Positions 30,533 through 40,370 of a stretch of DNA of 64,000 bases are shown piece after piece. Position numbers and translations under genes: made by a program. The first letter of the stretch is position 1. Each line of letters opens with the position of its first letter. The stretch lies in NCBI RefSeq assembly GCF_003943935.1, contig NZ_RJOB01000002.1:186001-250000 (forward strand). The letters are read 5' to 3'. The notes under the pieces are model-generated. The model searched no databases, was not told the DNA's origin, and worked only from the letters and a program-made list of their open reading frames with translations. Origin of the DNA: Streptococcus mitis (lineage in GTDB: Bacteria > Bacillota > Bacilli > Lactobacillales > Streptococcaceae).

Positions 30533-31777
30533 ATGAAATTTGTTGGACTTGTAGGATCAAACTACGATCAATCATATAACCGTAAACTCTTGGAATTCAT
30601 CCGTCGTCACTTCAAACTCAAATTTGAATTAGAGGTTCTTGAAATTGACGAAGTTCCAATGTTTAACCAAGACGAAAAATGGGATGAAAGTTTCCAATTA
30701 CGTTATTTATATAACAAAATTACTCGTGCTGATGGTGTTATCATCGCTACTCCTGAGCACAACCATACAATCTCAGCTTCTCTAAAATCTGTTCTAGAAT
30801 GGCTTTCATACGAAGTTCATCCATTTGAAAACAAGCCAGTCATGATTGTAGGTGCTTCTTACTACGACCAAGGTACTTCTCGTGCCCAAGTTCACCTTCG
30901 TAAGATTCTTGACGCTCCAGGTGTCAATGCCTATACTCTTCCAGGAAATGAATTCCTTCTCGGTAAAGCTAAAGAAGCCTTTGATGTTAATGGGAATATC
31001 ACAAATGAAGGAACTATTAATTTCCTTGAAACATGTTTAGACAACTTTGTAAAATATGTGGGAGTCGTTTCAAAATTGAAAAAACCAAAACCAATCGCAC
31101 CAGAAGATTTATATTGTACAAATCCAATCGCAACTACCATTCAAGGAGTTGACCCTGATGATCCTGAATGGGTAGAAAAAGCAGCTGAGCTTGTTGGAGC
31201 TGTTTCTGGAGATACTTACGTTAAATTAGACCACGGTATCTTGACAGTTAACCAAATTGATATGTTCTTGAAAGCAATGCCATTTGAGTTGACATATGCG
31301 GATGATAATAACCAATTCTTGTACTACAATAACGCCCACCAAGATCCAAACACTATGTATGGTAAACGTGTGCGAGTTCAAGCAGGTAGCCGACTAGGAA
31401 CAGTACATGCTTCTCTACCACCTGCAAGAATGAAAAACGTTGAGTGGGTTGTAGGCGTATTACGTAATGGTGATCAAGAGTATGTCCGTACAATTGTTCC
31501 GGGACAACCAGAAGGTGTAATTAATACTCATAACTATAAAGCAATGTACTATCCAGATGGCTCATATGCTGGAATTAATGAAATTATCTTTAATTTCCAA
31601 CCATGGCTTGATTGGTACTTAGAAACAACTGGTCAACGTCTAGTTGGTGGAAATGCTGCAGCTTCTGCTGGTGGACATGGTCACGGCGATGCAGATGCTA
31701 CATCTGGAGCTTCTGATGCAGGTGATGCTGGAGGCCACGGTGGTGGTGCAGACGCTACATCTGGAGCAAGTAACTAA
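30533..31777 (+). CDS. FMN reductase with PAS-like domain and double flavinylation tail
   Basis: A 414-residue protein with three parts. Residues ~1-190 are an FMN reductase (GSNYDQSYNRKLL, ATPEHNHTISASLKSVLEWLSYE). Residues ~210-370 resemble the PAS domain found at the end of DUF438 proteins (HGILTVNQIDMFLKAMPFEL, then TYADDNNQFLYYNN). Residues ~376-414 are a flexible Gly/Ala/His/Asp tail holding DATSGAS twice (388-394 and 407-413). D-x-x-S-G-A-S/T is the motif flavinylated by ApbE, so Ser394 and Ser413 are predicted FMN attachment sites. No signal peptide, so it is cytoplasmic. Its electron acceptor is unknown. Confidence 0.85.
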   Translation: MKFVGLVGSNYDQSYNRKLLEFIRRHFKLKFELEVLEIDEVPMFNQDEKWDESFQLRYLYNKITRADGVIIATPEHNHTISASLKSVLEWLSYEVHPFENKPVMIVGASYYDQGTSRAQVHLRKILDAPGVNAYTLPGNEFLLGKAKEAFDVNGNITNEGTINFLETCLDNFVKYVGVVSKLKKPKPIAPEDLYCTNPIATTIQGVDPDDPEWVEKAAELVGAVSGDTYVKLDHGILTVNQIDMFLKAMPFELTYADDNNQFLYYNNAHQDPNTMYGKRVRVQAGSRLGTVHASLPPARMKNVEWVVGVLRNGDQEYVRTIVPGQPEGVINTHNYKAMYYPDGSYAGINEIIFNFQPWLDWYLETTGQRLVGGNAAASAGGHGHGDADATSGASDAGDAGGHGGGADATSGASN

Positions 31778-31784
31778 TACTTTT

Positions 31785-31808
31785 AGGAACCGTTATGGTT
31801 CCTTTTTT
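31785..31808 (+). terminator. apbE operon terminator
   Basis: AGGAACC-gttat-GGTTCCT followed by TTTTT, eight bases after the stop codon. Confidence 0.9.
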
Positions 31809-31815
31809 AGTGATA

Positions 31816-31847
31816 AAAAGACTAGCAGACAAACACTGCTAGTCTTT
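31816..31847 (-). terminator. Bidirectional terminator between the apbE and glyS regions
   Basis: AAAAAGACTAGCAG-acaaaca-CTGCTAGTCTTTT has a T-run on both strands. On the minus strand it serves the DUF896 gene 44 bases away. Confidence 0.8.
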
Positions 31848-31890
31848 TGGTTATTATTTCATCTATCTTTATTAAAAGAAAGAATATTTA

Positions 31891-32148
31891 TTATGAATTT
31901 GGGTCATCGAGACTACGACCGTGTAAACCTTTTTCACGTTGGACTTGGCGTAGTTTTTCTGGTGTAACATCGTTTCCTTCTTCGTCCACAATTTTGATTC
32001 CCTCAATATGGTGACAAACAGAGCGACGATAACCTTCGATGTACTCCTCACGTAGTTTAGCTTGTTCCACTTTTTCTTCTGGTGTCAAACCTTCTGCTTT
32101 TTTCTTTTTAGCAAGCTCATTGATACGATCAATTTTTTTCTGATCCAT
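31891..32148 (-). CDS. DUF896 (YnzC-type) small protein
   Basis: An 85-residue, charged, helical protein. The family signature is clear: [20 protein letters not shown], then [21 protein letters not shown] and a C-terminal [11 protein letters not shown]. The function is not established; relatives are short cytoplasmic proteins and some are SOS-linked in Bacillus. It lies 41 bases after glyS and may be the last gene of the T-box-led glycyl-tRNA synthetase operon. Confidence 0.88.
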   Translation of the reverse strand: MDQKKIDRINELAKKKKAEGLTPEEKVEQAKLREEYIEGYRRSVCHHIEGIKIVDEEGNDVTPEKLRQVQREKGLHGRSLDDPNS

Positions 32149-32189
32149 TTCTTCTCCTTTGTGATAAGATAAAGTCCGTTTATCAAATT

Positions 32190-34226
32190 TTATTTAGTGT
32201 TAATTTGGTTAAAACGTGCAAGTTTAGCTGCTTTTTGAGTTAAATGAGACAAGATAGCCAATCGATTTTGACGAACAGCCTGATCTTCTGCCATTACCAT
32301 GGTATTTTCAAAGAAAGCATCAATAATTGGGCTAAGCGCAAAGAGTTGTTCTAATTGCTGACTTACAGCACCTGACAAAACGAGTGATTCTACTGCTTCT
32401 GCCAAGGCTTTCTCTTCTTCATTTTCAAAGAGAGCTGGATCAACTGTAGCAACTCCTTCTGCCTTCTCAGCCAAATTAAAGGCACGAGAAAGTGATTCAA
32501 CAGATGGTTTAAAGTCTGCTCCCTTGCTTGCTTCTACGAGAGCACTTGCTGCTTCCAACATATCTGCCACAACAAAGTTTGATCCTGCAAGAACGGCTTC
32601 CTTAATATCTTTTGGAGTAGAACCCATCATCTTATCAACACGAGCCTTGATAAAATCCATAACCTCTGCCTTATTTTCATAAGTCAAGCTGTCAAATTTC
32701 AATGCATAAAGGCTATCAATCAGCTCATCCATAGCAATATGCCAACCAAAGGCATCCAAGATACGAACTACACCTTGAGTTGCACGACGAAGGGCATAAG
32801 GGTCATTAGAACCTGATGGAATCAAACCTACTGAGAAGAAACTCAAAATCGTATCCAATTTATCTGCAATGGCAAGCACTGCACCGACCTTACTCTCTGG
32901 AAGTTCTCCTTCGGCTGATGTAGGCATGTAGTGTTCACGAATAGCAGTTGCCACCGCTGGAGTTTCACCAGCAAGAAGGGCATATTTTTCACCCATAATT
33001 CCTTGGAGCTCGTCAAATTCACCAACCATCCCAGTCAACAAGTCAAACTTGTAAATGGCTGCTGCACGAGCTAGGTCAACTGTTTCATCCACTGACAAAC
33101 CTGCTTTTTCAGCCAAAAGTACAGCAATTTGCCCCGTACGAATCATGTGTTCACGAAGGGAACCAATCTTCTCATGGAAGGTTACATTGTTTAGTTTTTC
33201 AACAAGGTCTGAAATCACCAATTTTTGGTCTTCACGCCAGAAGAATTCACCGTCTTCCAAGCGGGCTACCAAGACTTTTTCATTTCCTTTGATGACATTT
33301 TCCAAATGCTCTGCATTTCCGTTACGAACAGAAATGAAGTTTGGTAAGAGGTTTCCATCTTGATCACGGACAACAAAGTAACGTTGGTGTTCCTTCATCG
33401 AAGTCACCAAGACTTCTTCTGGAACTTCAAGATATTTAGCATCAAAACTTCCCATAAAGGCAGTTGGGTATTCAACCAAGTTCAAGACTTCATTAAGCAA
33501 ATCAGCATCAATTTCGATACGTACACCATGTTTTGCCTCAATTTCCTTGATTTGGTCAACAATCATTTGCTCACGTTCACGTGGATCTGCGATTACAAAC
33601 TGCTTACGAAGATCTTCTTCATAGCTCAAAGCTGATTGAATCTTGGTTTCTTTTCCTAAGAAACGATGGCCACGGCTCACACGCCCTCCCTTAATATCAA
33701 GGAAATCCAAATCAAACTCTTCTTCATCTAAAAGAACAGTTAAAGTGTGAACAGGACGAATGTATTCAAAGCTATTTCCAGCCCAGTGCATGCTGACAGG
33801 GAAAGTCAATGACTTCAAGACATCTACAACACCAGGAACAATGGCTTCAACTGCTTGACCAACTTCTTCCTTAGTGACATAGACATATTCTTCACCCTTA
33901 ATTTCACGAAATTCGATATCTTCAACAGTCAAGCCTTTTCCACGGACAAACCCTTGAGCTGCTTTGGTGAAGTTCCCATCACTATCCAAGGCAATTTTCT
34001 TTGCTGGCCCCTTAAAATCTTCTGTCAAGTCAGACTGTTTATCTGCGAGACCAGTCACACGAACAGCCAAACGACGTGGTGTTGAGAAGGTTTGAATAGC
34101 TTCAAAAGATAGGCGATTTTCCTTGAGGAAGGCTGCCATTTTTTCGCCTAGTTGTTTTTCACTTGGTGTGACAACATAGGCTGGTAATTCTTCAAGACCG
34201 AGTTCTACTAATAAGTTTTTTGTCAT
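32190..34226 (-). CDS. glyS: Glycyl-tRNA synthetase, beta subunit
   Basis: Beta subunit of the bacterial alpha2-beta2 glycyl-tRNA synthetase; it recognises tRNA-Gly, while catalysis is in GlyQ. The 678-residue protein has the typical N-terminus [19 protein letters not shown], the [20 protein letters not shown] stretch, an HD-like segment, and the C-terminal anticodon-binding region. It is downstream of glyQ, but separated from it by 365 bases holding a BOX element. Confidence 0.96.
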   Translation of the reverse strand: MTKNLLVELGLEELPAYVVTPSEKQLGEKMAAFLKENRLSFEAIQTFSTPRRLAVRVTGLADKQSDLTEDFKGPAKKIALDSDGNFTKAAQGFVRGKGLTVEDIEFREIKGEEYVYVTKEEVGQAVEAIVPGVVDVLKSLTFPVSMHWAGNSFEYIRPVHTLTVLLDEEEFDLDFLDIKGGRVSRGHRFLGKETKIQSALSYEEDLRKQFVIADPREREQMIVDQIKEIEAKHGVRIEIDADLLNEVLNLVEYPTAFMGSFDAKYLEVPEEVLVTSMKEHQRYFVVRDQDGNLLPNFISVRNGNAEHLENVIKGNEKVLVARLEDGEFFWREDQKLVISDLVEKLNNVTFHEKIGSLREHMIRTGQIAVLLAEKAGLSVDETVDLARAAAIYKFDLLTGMVGEFDELQGIMGEKYALLAGETPAVATAIREHYMPTSAEGELPESKVGAVLAIADKLDTILSFFSVGLIPSGSNDPYALRRATQGVVRILDAFGWHIAMDELIDSLYALKFDSLTYENKAEVMDFIKARVDKMMGSTPKDIKEAVLAGSNFVVADMLEAASALVEASKGADFKPSVESLSRAFNLAEKAEGVATVDPALFENEEEKALAEAVESLVLSGAVSQQLEQLFALSPIIDAFFENTMVMAEDQAVRQNRLAILSHLTQKAAKLARFNQINTK

Positions 34227-34388
34227 GTTTTTTCCTTTACATTTTCTTCAATCTTTTTTGATATGCACCTTAGGTACTGGGGACGTCGCTAACTAACTTT
34301 GTGAGTCTGTATGGAAATCTAATGCTAAATTGATCAAGATTTCCAACAGTCTCATCAAAGTGGATTTAGCTGACTGATTTTTGAACCT

Positions 34389-34495
34389 AATACTCAATGA
34401 AAATCAAAGAGCAAACTAGGAAGCTAGCCGTAGGCTGTACTTGAGTACGGCAAGGTTAAGCTGACGTGGTTTGAATTTGATTTTCGAAGAGTATA
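34389..34495 (-). repeat. BOX element (A-C type) between glyQ and glyS
   Basis: A 107-base BOX without boxB. The plus-strand ends are ACTCAATGAAAATCAAAGAG and TTGATTTTCGAAGAGTATA, with CTGACGTGGTTTGAATTTGA inside. The complementary ends let the whole element fold. The remaining ~250 bases of the glyQ-glyS gap hold a short stem (CAAGTC-ttc-GACTTG at 34548-34562) and nothing else recognised. Confidence 0.88.
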
Positions 34496-34591
34496 AGGTT
34501 TCAAAAATTCCCACATAAAAGTACGGCGGTGCATATCCCTCTAGCAAGTCTTCGACTTGCCACTAACGATTTTAGAGCACAGTATTACTCA

Positions 34592-35509
34592 CTATTCTGC
34601 GTCTTCTGCTAAGAGTTTAGCTCGTGTTTCTTCATCCAAAAGTGGGTAGCCTAGTCGTTTGCGTTCTGCGACAAAGGTTTTGGCTACGACACGAGCCAAG
34701 TTACGGATACGAGCGATATAGCCTGCACGCTCTGTTACAGATACCGCACCACGCGCATCAAGCAGGTTAAAGGTGTGTGAACATTTTAGAACATAGTCAT
34801 AGGCAGGGTGAACCAAACCTTCTTCCAAGGCACGACCAGCTTCTTTTTCAAACTTATCAAAGTTTTCCAACAACATTTCTTGGTCCGAAATTTCAAACGA
34901 ATATTTTGAGTGCTCATACTCAGGCTGGATAAAGATTTCTCCGTATTTTACACCATCAGCCCACTCGATATCATAGACAGAGTCTACTTCTTGAATGTAA
35001 GAAGCCAAACGCTCCAAACCATAGGTAACTTCCGCAGTCACAGGGCCAGTTGCCAATCCACCAACTTGTTGGAAATAAGTGAACTGAGTGATTTCCATAC
35101 CGTCAAGCCAAACTTCCCAACCAAGACCAGCTGAACCAGTTGATGGGTTTTCCCAGTTGTCCTCAACAAAACGAATATCGTGTTCCAAAGGATTGATTCC
35201 CAATTTTTCTAAAGACTCAAGATAAAGTTCTTGGATATTTGATGGAGAAGGCTTCATAACCACTTGGAATTGGTGGTGTTGGTATAGACGGTTAGGGTTT
35301 TCCCCGTAACGACCGTCAGCAGGACGACGTGATGGCTCTACATACGCTGCATTCCACGGCTCAGGTCCGATAGCACGAAGAAAAGTGTATGGACTCATGG
35401 TTCCCGCACCTTTTTCATTGTCATAAGCCTGCATAAGCATACAACCTTGATCATTCCAAAATTGTTGCAAAGTCAAAATAATTTCTTGAAATGTTAATTT
35501 ATTAGACAT
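34592..35509 (-). CDS. glyQ: Glycyl-tRNA synthetase, alpha subunit
   Basis: Catalytic alpha subunit (class II core) that activates glycine. The 305-residue protein is highly conserved: [58 protein letters not shown] and SGLG-type [24 protein letters not shown]. It is preceded by a short gap after the metalloprotease-like gene and, further upstream, a glycine T-box. Confidence 0.97.
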   Translation of the reverse strand: MSNKLTFQEIILTLQQFWNDQGCMLMQAYDNEKGAGTMSPYTFLRAIGPEPWNAAYVEPSRRPADGRYGENPNRLYQHHQFQVVMKPSPSNIQELYLESLEKLGINPLEHDIRFVEDNWENPSTGSAGLGWEVWLDGMEITQFTYFQQVGGLATGPVTAEVTYGLERLASYIQEVDSVYDIEWADGVKYGEIFIQPEYEHSKYSFEISDQEMLLENFDKFEKEAGRALEEGLVHPAYDYVLKCSHTFNLLDARGAVSVTERAGYIARIRNLARVVAKTFVAERKRLGYPLLDEETRAKLLAEDAE

Positions 35510-35527
35510 TGTTTACTCCTTTAGTTT

Positions 35528-36289
35528 TTATATTTCTTTTTCAATTAATTTCTGCTGAACAAACCAATTTAACAAGGGTAGAGTTTTATCTGTATTTGCC
35601 CATAAATGATAAGAATCGAAGACCGCTTGTACACTACCTAGATTTTCTACCAACTTATCTATTGTCAAAAAACTACGCCAGTATTCGTAAAAAATACTTG
35701 CATAGTTCTTATCATAAGTCGAAGAACCAAAATCATTCAATGAATGCCAACCATACTTCTTCTGAAAAAGTTCTACAAGAGATTGATTACAAATTTTTTC
35801 CGCTTGAAATTCCTCTTCTGTCAAGAAATACTTGCGACTAATATATTCAACCATCCCCTCTTCGAACCATATATAAGAGTCGTAACCATCAAAATCATCT
35901 AAAAAATACTCCGACCAATGAGCTAACTCATGTCCTACAATCTGTAAGAGGAAATTTTCAGATAAAGAATGATAGTGACTTTCTATTGCTTGAGTTTGCT
36001 GAGAACACTCGTAGTCCATCAACTGATACAAATACAACTCTTTCCAAACAGCTAAATCAGGCGTCATAACCATTCGTCTATTATTTGTATAGGCTGGAAC
36101 AGCACTTTCCCTAATAATCTGTGTAGCAGCATTAAAACTTGACCAAATAACGGCTTGCGGTAAATCACAGACTGCAAGTTCATTCTTTAAAAAAGATTGA
36201 TAATCTTTCAACTTTTCAGTATTTCTTACTACAAACTCACGAAATGCAGCTAGTTGACTATCGTCTTTTACAAGATAAAGGTTTTCCAC
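35528..36289 (-). CDS. HExxH metalloprotease-like protein of unknown function
   Basis: A 253-residue protein that I do not recognise by name. It contains the zinc-binding helix IVGHELAHWSEYFL and, some 30 residues later, WFEEGMVEYISRKYF, the second Glu-containing helix expected of gluzincin metallopeptidases. There is no signal peptide or membrane helix, so it is probably cytoplasmic. I start at the GTG at 36287-36289, preceded by AAGGAG, because the upstream ATG at 36346 lies inside the T-box terminator helix. It lies between the T-box and glyQ (18-base gap), so it should be transcribed with the synthetase in response to glycine limitation. Confidence 0.7.
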   Translation of the reverse strand: MENLYLVKDDSQLAAFREFVVRNTEKLKDYQSFLKNELAVCDLPQAVIWSSFNAATQIIRESAVPAYTNNRRMVMTPDLAVWKELYLYQLMDYECSQQTQAIESHYHSLSENFLLQIVGHELAHWSEYFLDDFDGYDSYIWFEEGMVEYISRKYFLTEEEFQAEKICNQSLVELFQKKYGWHSLNDFGSSTYDKNYASIFYEYWRSFLTIDKLVENLGSVQAVFDSYHLWANTDKTLPLLNWFVQQKLIEKEI

Positions 36290-36323
36290 GTCTCTCCTTT
36301 CTTTCACACAATAGACTGAATAA

Positions 36324-36511
36324 GCAAAAGAACCGCATTTCAACACCCAAGCCTTGCGACTAGGGGCGTCAGAAACGCGGTTCCACCCTAATTTATTACT
36401 TCATTGTTTTTGAAAATACTACAGAAAGCGCCAGTTCTTTATTTTGCCCTACTTGGCTCCCACTATCCCAAGCTCGCTTGAAGAACGCCATAAGACTTTC
36501 TTTCCTGCTGA
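36324..36511 (-). promoter_or_regulatory. T-box riboswitch, probably glycine-specific
   Basis: On the minus strand the leader contains the conserved T-box sequence AGGGTGGAACCGCG (about 36377-36391) and a terminator in which AACCGC pairs with GCGGTT before TTTT. Upstream, AGAAAG and CTTTCT close Stem I and GTTC pairs with GAAC above an internal loop holding TGGCG, so GGC (Gly) is the likely specifier; the distal part GCGAGCTTGGGATAGTGGGAGCC resembles other Stem I tips. Uncharged tRNA-Gly would switch on the operon. Confidence 0.88.
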
Positions 36512-36558
36512 CTATTATATCAAAAATTAGAATAATGTACAATTCTTTTTATGATTTT

Positions 36559-37401
36559 CTAAAAATCCATATCATCAACTCGTGGAGCACCAGACTGAAC
36601 AGCAATCGCTTTTAAGGTTTCACGCTCCTCATGACTCAGTTCAATTCCAAAGCAATCAAGATTAGCCTGAATACGAGAAGCTGTGACAGATTTTGGAAGT
36701 GGTAAAAATCCTTCTGCTAAACTCCAGGCCAAGGCTATCTGAGCAACCGATTTTCCATGATTTGCTGCGATTTCTTGGACTTCCTTACTATCAAACAATT
36801 CTCCCTGACCAAAAGGTCCCCAAGCTTCCAATAAAATTCCTTTTTCTCGACAGTAATCTACGACTTCCTCTTGATACACACCTGGAGCCAAACGAACTTG
36901 ATTGACCGCTGGAAGAATTTTTGCTGTTTCAAGCAAGGCATCCAGATGATGGGGAAGGAAATTACTAACACCGATAGCACGGATTTTGCCTTCTAGGTAA
37001 AGATCCTCCATCGCTCTCCAAACTTCTGAATTTCGGATTTTCCAGTGGTTATTTTCTCTGAGTGGTTTTGGATTTGGCCAATGAATCAAATACAAATCCA
37101 AATATTCCAAGCCCAGCTTCTCTAAAGACTCTTCAAAAGCCTGACGAGCTTGCTCATAGTTGTGGTTTGTATTCCACAATTTACTAGTTACAAAAATTTC
37201 CTCACGCGGAACGCCACTATCTTGAATAGCACGACCAACGCTTTCTTCATTTTTATAAATAGCTGCCGTATCGATATGGCGATAGCCTGCCTTTAAAGCC
37301 TCTAGAACAGCTTGATAGGCAATCTCCCCATTTTCAGCCTTCCAAGTTCCAAATCCTAGAACTGGAATTGGAACGCCATTATTTAAAGTATAAGATTTCA
37401 T
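36559..37401 (-). CDS. Aldo/keto reductase
   Basis: A 280-residue NADPH-dependent carbonyl reductase with the AKR barrel. The signature GYRHIDTAAIYKNEESVGRAI carries catalytic Asp and Tyr, Lys is in FVTSKLWNTNH, and His in LYLIHWPNP; the NADPH-binding end is LPKSVTASRIQANL. It resembles the 2,5-diketogluconate / methylglyoxal reductase group; the true substrate cannot be told. Confidence 0.92.
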   Translation of the reverse strand: MKSYTLNNGVPIPVLGFGTWKAENGEIAYQAVLEALKAGYRHIDTAAIYKNEESVGRAIQDSGVPREEIFVTSKLWNTNHNYEQARQAFEESLEKLGLEYLDLYLIHWPNPKPLRENNHWKIRNSEVWRAMEDLYLEGKIRAIGVSNFLPHHLDALLETAKILPAVNQVRLAPGVYQEEVVDYCREKGILLEAWGPFGQGELFDSKEVQEIAANHGKSVAQIALAWSLAEGFLPLPKSVTASRIQANLDCFGIELSHEERETLKAIAVQSGAPRVDDMDF

Positions 37402-37477
37402 TATTTTTCCTTTCTATGTGAAGAAAATCCAAAGAAACAAGTTCTCATAGAAAACTTATCTCTTTAGATTTTATGTA

Positions 37478-38869
37478 TTATTGGTCACGGTCGAAATAGA
37501 GTTGGTGAGGTTTAAGACGAGAATTTAACAAATCTGGTACAGTTACAAAGTCATAACCTTGCCCTTTCAAATAGTCAATAACCTTTGGTAGAGCATTTAC
37601 TGTCTCAGCATGGATATCATGCATGAGAATAATAGAACCATTCTTGACTTCACGCTGAATTTCTGTCAAAATAGCTGCTTCATTTTTACTCTTCCAGTCC
37701 AGACTATCCACATCCCACATAATAAAACTCAAATCGAGGCTATTGCGAATGTCATCTGTAATGGCTCCATAAGGCGGACGCATAAGTTTAGAACTAGAGC
37801 CCAGCACCTTAGTTAGCGCATCCTCCGTATCAGTAATTTGTTTTTTAGCCTCATCAAGAGAAAGTTTTGAAAGAACGGGATGACTCCAACTATGGTTTCC
37901 AATAACATGGCCATCTGCTTTCATGCGTTTCAAAATCTCTTCATTGCCAGAAACATTCTTACCTAAAACGAAGAAAGTTGCCTTAATACCATACTTAGAA
38001 AGTGTATCTAATGCTTGAGTTGTCGTTGCAGGATTTGGTCCATCATCAAAAGTCAAGGCCACTACTTTACGATTTTTCTTTTCATAATAAGCCTTATAAA
38101 GTTCTGCATCCTTATCTAATAAATAAGAAGACTGAATAACTTCAAAGAAACTAGATACTGGCAAGGCAATCTCATCCAGATTTTCAACTGTCTGACTTGG
38201 ATAAAGGACAATCTGACTATCCTTGTAATCAAAATTCCATGCAGACAAGTCTTGGTCAGAGAAGCTTTTAACAAGCTGATCGACCTTCTCTTGCTCCAAT
38301 TTCTTGTCCTGTAAGAAAGAAGCCGTTTCTTTTATCAGCTGCTCTTTGGCTTTACTAGCATCTGAAAATAATTGATCAAGTGTAAAAGGTTTGCCATCTT
38401 CTGTCAAATGGACTTTTGCCAGATTAGTTTTTTCAGTCTCTTCAACTTTTGACGAAGTTAAATCATAGACTTGTTTCATCACACTTCGGTTGACAATCCC
38501 TTTTAAAGGCGAATCTTGTTTCTCCGTATAATAAAAAACCAGATTTTCCTTGTCTTCCAGATTTTCCTTAATATCCTGTGTCATGATGTCTTTTACAGAC
38601 GAAATCACTTGCTCCCCTTGAATAGGATAATAGGCAATCACTTCGGCTTGTCCCTTACGAAAATGATCCTTCTGAGTCCCCTCACTCAATTGATCATCTT
38701 TCTCTTTTTTGAGAGATTCAATCTTTTGTTCAAAACTTTGTTTTGTGTATATTTTGTATCCAATTATTGAACCCAGGACACAAATACTAACTGCAAATAC
38801 GGCTACTAGGGTTAGTAAACCAATTCTCTTTTTATCGCGCTCAACACGCTTTGCTCTACTTTTATCCAT
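37478..38869 (-). CDS. pgdA: Peptidoglycan N-acetylglucosamine deacetylase
   Basis: Removes the acetyl group from GlcNAc in peptidoglycan, which makes the wall resistant to lysozyme. The 463-residue protein has an N-terminal membrane anchor (residues ~16-40), an extracellular domain, and a C-terminal NodB-type domain. The catalytic residues are visible at the numbers known from the pneumococcal enzyme: Asp275/Asp276 in LTFDDGPNP, His326 and His330 in NHSWSHP, followed by RPPYGA and ILMHDIH. Confidence 0.95.
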   Translation of the reverse strand: MDKSRAKRVERDKKRIGLLTLVAVFAVSICVLGSIIGYKIYTKQSFEQKIESLKKEKDDQLSEGTQKDHFRKGQAEVIAYYPIQGEQVISSVKDIMTQDIKENLEDKENLVFYYTEKQDSPLKGIVNRSVMKQVYDLTSSKVEETEKTNLAKVHLTEDGKPFTLDQLFSDASKAKEQLIKETASFLQDKKLEQEKVDQLVKSFSDQDLSAWNFDYKDSQIVLYPSQTVENLDEIALPVSSFFEVIQSSYLLDKDAELYKAYYEKKNRKVVALTFDDGPNPATTTQALDTLSKYGIKATFFVLGKNVSGNEEILKRMKADGHVIGNHSWSHPVLSKLSLDEAKKQITDTEDALTKVLGSSSKLMRPPYGAITDDIRNSLDLSFIMWDVDSLDWKSKNEAAILTEIQREVKNGSIILMHDIHAETVNALPKVIDYLKGQGYDFVTVPDLLNSRLKPHQLYFDRDQ

Positions 38870-38924
38870 ATGACTATCATATCAAATTCAAGCTATAATT
38901 TCAATGATTTTGAAGGAAATAGTA

Positions 38925-38952
38925 TATTAAAAGAGGGGCAATCCCCTCTTAA
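38925..38952 (-). terminator. metK terminator
   Basis: On the minus strand AAGAGGGG-attg-CCCCTCTT followed by TTAATAT, directly after the metK stop codon. Confidence 0.85.
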
Positions 38953-38956
38953 GATT

Positions 38957-40147
38957 TTATTTGACTGCTTCTTTCAAGGCTTCTACCTTGTCCAAGCGTT
39001 CCCATGGAAGATCAATATCTGTACGTCCCATGTGTCCGTAAGCCGCTGTTTGACGGTAGATTGGACGTTTAAGGTCAAGCATTTGGATAATTCCTGCAGG
39101 ACGAAGGTCAAAGATTTGACGAGCCGCTTTTTCAAGTTTGCTTTCAGCTACTGTTCCTGTACCAAAAGTATCAATACGAACAGATACAGGTTGCGCAACA
39201 CCGATTGCGTATGCCAATTGCACTTCTGCCTTCTTAGCAAGATCTGCTGCAACAATGTTTTTAGCAATGTAGCGAGCTGCATAAGAAGCTGAACGGTCCA
39301 CCTTAGTCGCATCCTTACCAGAAAAGGCACCACCACCGTGACGTGAGTAACCACCATAAGTATCTACAATAATCTTACGACCAGTCAAACCTGAGTCTCC
39401 TTGAGGACCACCGATTACAAAACGACCTGTCGGATTGATAAAGAATTTTGTCTTATCATCAAGATAAGAAGATGGAATAACTTCTTTGATGACCTTGTCA
39501 ATCACATCTTGATGGATTTGTTCATTGCTAACTTCTGGATCGTGCTGAGTAGAAATAACGACTGTATCCACACGTACTGGACGGTCATTTTCATCATATT
39601 CAACTGTAACTTGAGATTTAGCATCTGGACGAAGATAGCTGATTTCACCAGACTTACGAAGCTCTGATAAACGACGAACCAACTTGTGACTGAGTGAGAT
39701 TGGCAATGGCATGAGTTCTTCTGTTTCATCTACCGCAAAACCAAACATGAGACCTTGGTCCCCAGCACCAATCAAATCAAGTGGATCTTGATCTGCATTC
39801 CCACGAACCTCCAAGGCTTCGTTAACACCTTGAGCAATATCTGGTGATTGCTCCACCAAAGATGGGTGTACTCCCACCGTTTCAGCAGAAAATCCATATT
39901 CTGTATTGGTATAACCAATCTCTGCAATGGTATCACGAACCACACGATTAATATCTACATAAGCTGTAGTTGAAATTTCACCAAATACATGAACTGAGCC
40001 AGTATAAACCGCTGTCTCAGCAGCAACATGTGCCTCTGGATCCTTTGCTAAAATAGCATCCAAGATAGCATCTGAAATTTGGTCTGCAATCTTATCCGGA
40101 TGCCCCTCAGATACAGATTCAGACGTGAATAATTTACGTTCTGACAT
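38957..40147 (-). CDS. metK: S-adenosylmethionine synthetase
   Basis: Makes SAM from methionine and ATP. The 396-residue protein has [35 protein letters not shown] and the phosphate loop [17 protein letters not shown]. The start codon follows a very purine-rich ribosome site (AAGGGGGGA), which is part of the S_MK riboswitch that senses the product SAM. Confidence 0.97.
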   Translation of the reverse strand: MSERKLFTSESVSEGHPDKIADQISDAILDAILAKDPEAHVAAETAVYTGSVHVFGEISTTAYVDINRVVRDTIAEIGYTNTEYGFSAETVGVHPSLVEQSPDIAQGVNEALEVRGNADQDPLDLIGAGDQGLMFGFAVDETEELMPLPISLSHKLVRRLSELRKSGEISYLRPDAKSQVTVEYDENDRPVRVDTVVISTQHDPEVSNEQIHQDVIDKVIKEVIPSSYLDDKTKFFINPTGRFVIGGPQGDSGLTGRKIIVDTYGGYSRHGGGAFSGKDATKVDRSASYAARYIAKNIVAADLAKKAEVQLAYAIGVAQPVSVRIDTFGTGTVAESKLEKAARQIFDLRPAGIIQMLDLKRPIYRQTAAYGHMGRTDIDLPWERLDKVEALKEAVK

Positions 40148-40178
40148 AAAAATGTCCCCCCTTAAAAATAGTGTTATA

Positions 40179-40204
40179 GAGTTACAAAGTACTGATAGGT
40201 ATTT
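40179..40204. repeat. 26-base direct repeat in metK leader, copy near ribosome site
   Basis: Exact copy of 40345-40370. It carries the S_MK 3' core strand (CTATCAGTACTTTGTAACTC on the minus strand). Confidence 0.95.
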
Positions 40205-40344
40205 TCATTTTCTAAGAGTTACGACGCGAAAGAAATAAAAACGATACTTTTTTATTTCTGAAGCTAGTAAGGCGCATAGGGTGACCGCGTTATAGCGGCA
40301 ACCGTAGAATGACGAGCGACTACTTTGGAGCCGTCATTCTTTGC
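40205..40344. other. 140-base structured insert in the metK riboswitch
   Basis: Lies between the two 26-base direct repeats. It contains three stems: AGAAATAAAA / TTTTATTTCT, CCGC / GCGG (loop GTTATA), and GAATGAC / GTCATTC. GC content is higher than in the surroundings. There is no open frame of note. It could be a small mobile element whose target is a repeat of the riboswitch, or an added RNA domain; neither can be decided here. Confidence 0.6.
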
Positions 40345-40370
40345 GAGTTACAAAGTACTGATAGGTATTT
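40345..40370. repeat. 26-base direct repeat in metK leader, copy in the aptamer core
   Basis: Exact copy of 40179-40204, contiguous with the 5' half of the S_MK aptamer. Confidence 0.95.

Noticed and set aside
36290..36346. ATG start at 36346 for the HExxH gene
   Set aside because: It lies in the T-box terminator helix and would be present only as structured leader; the GTG at 36289 has AAGGAG.
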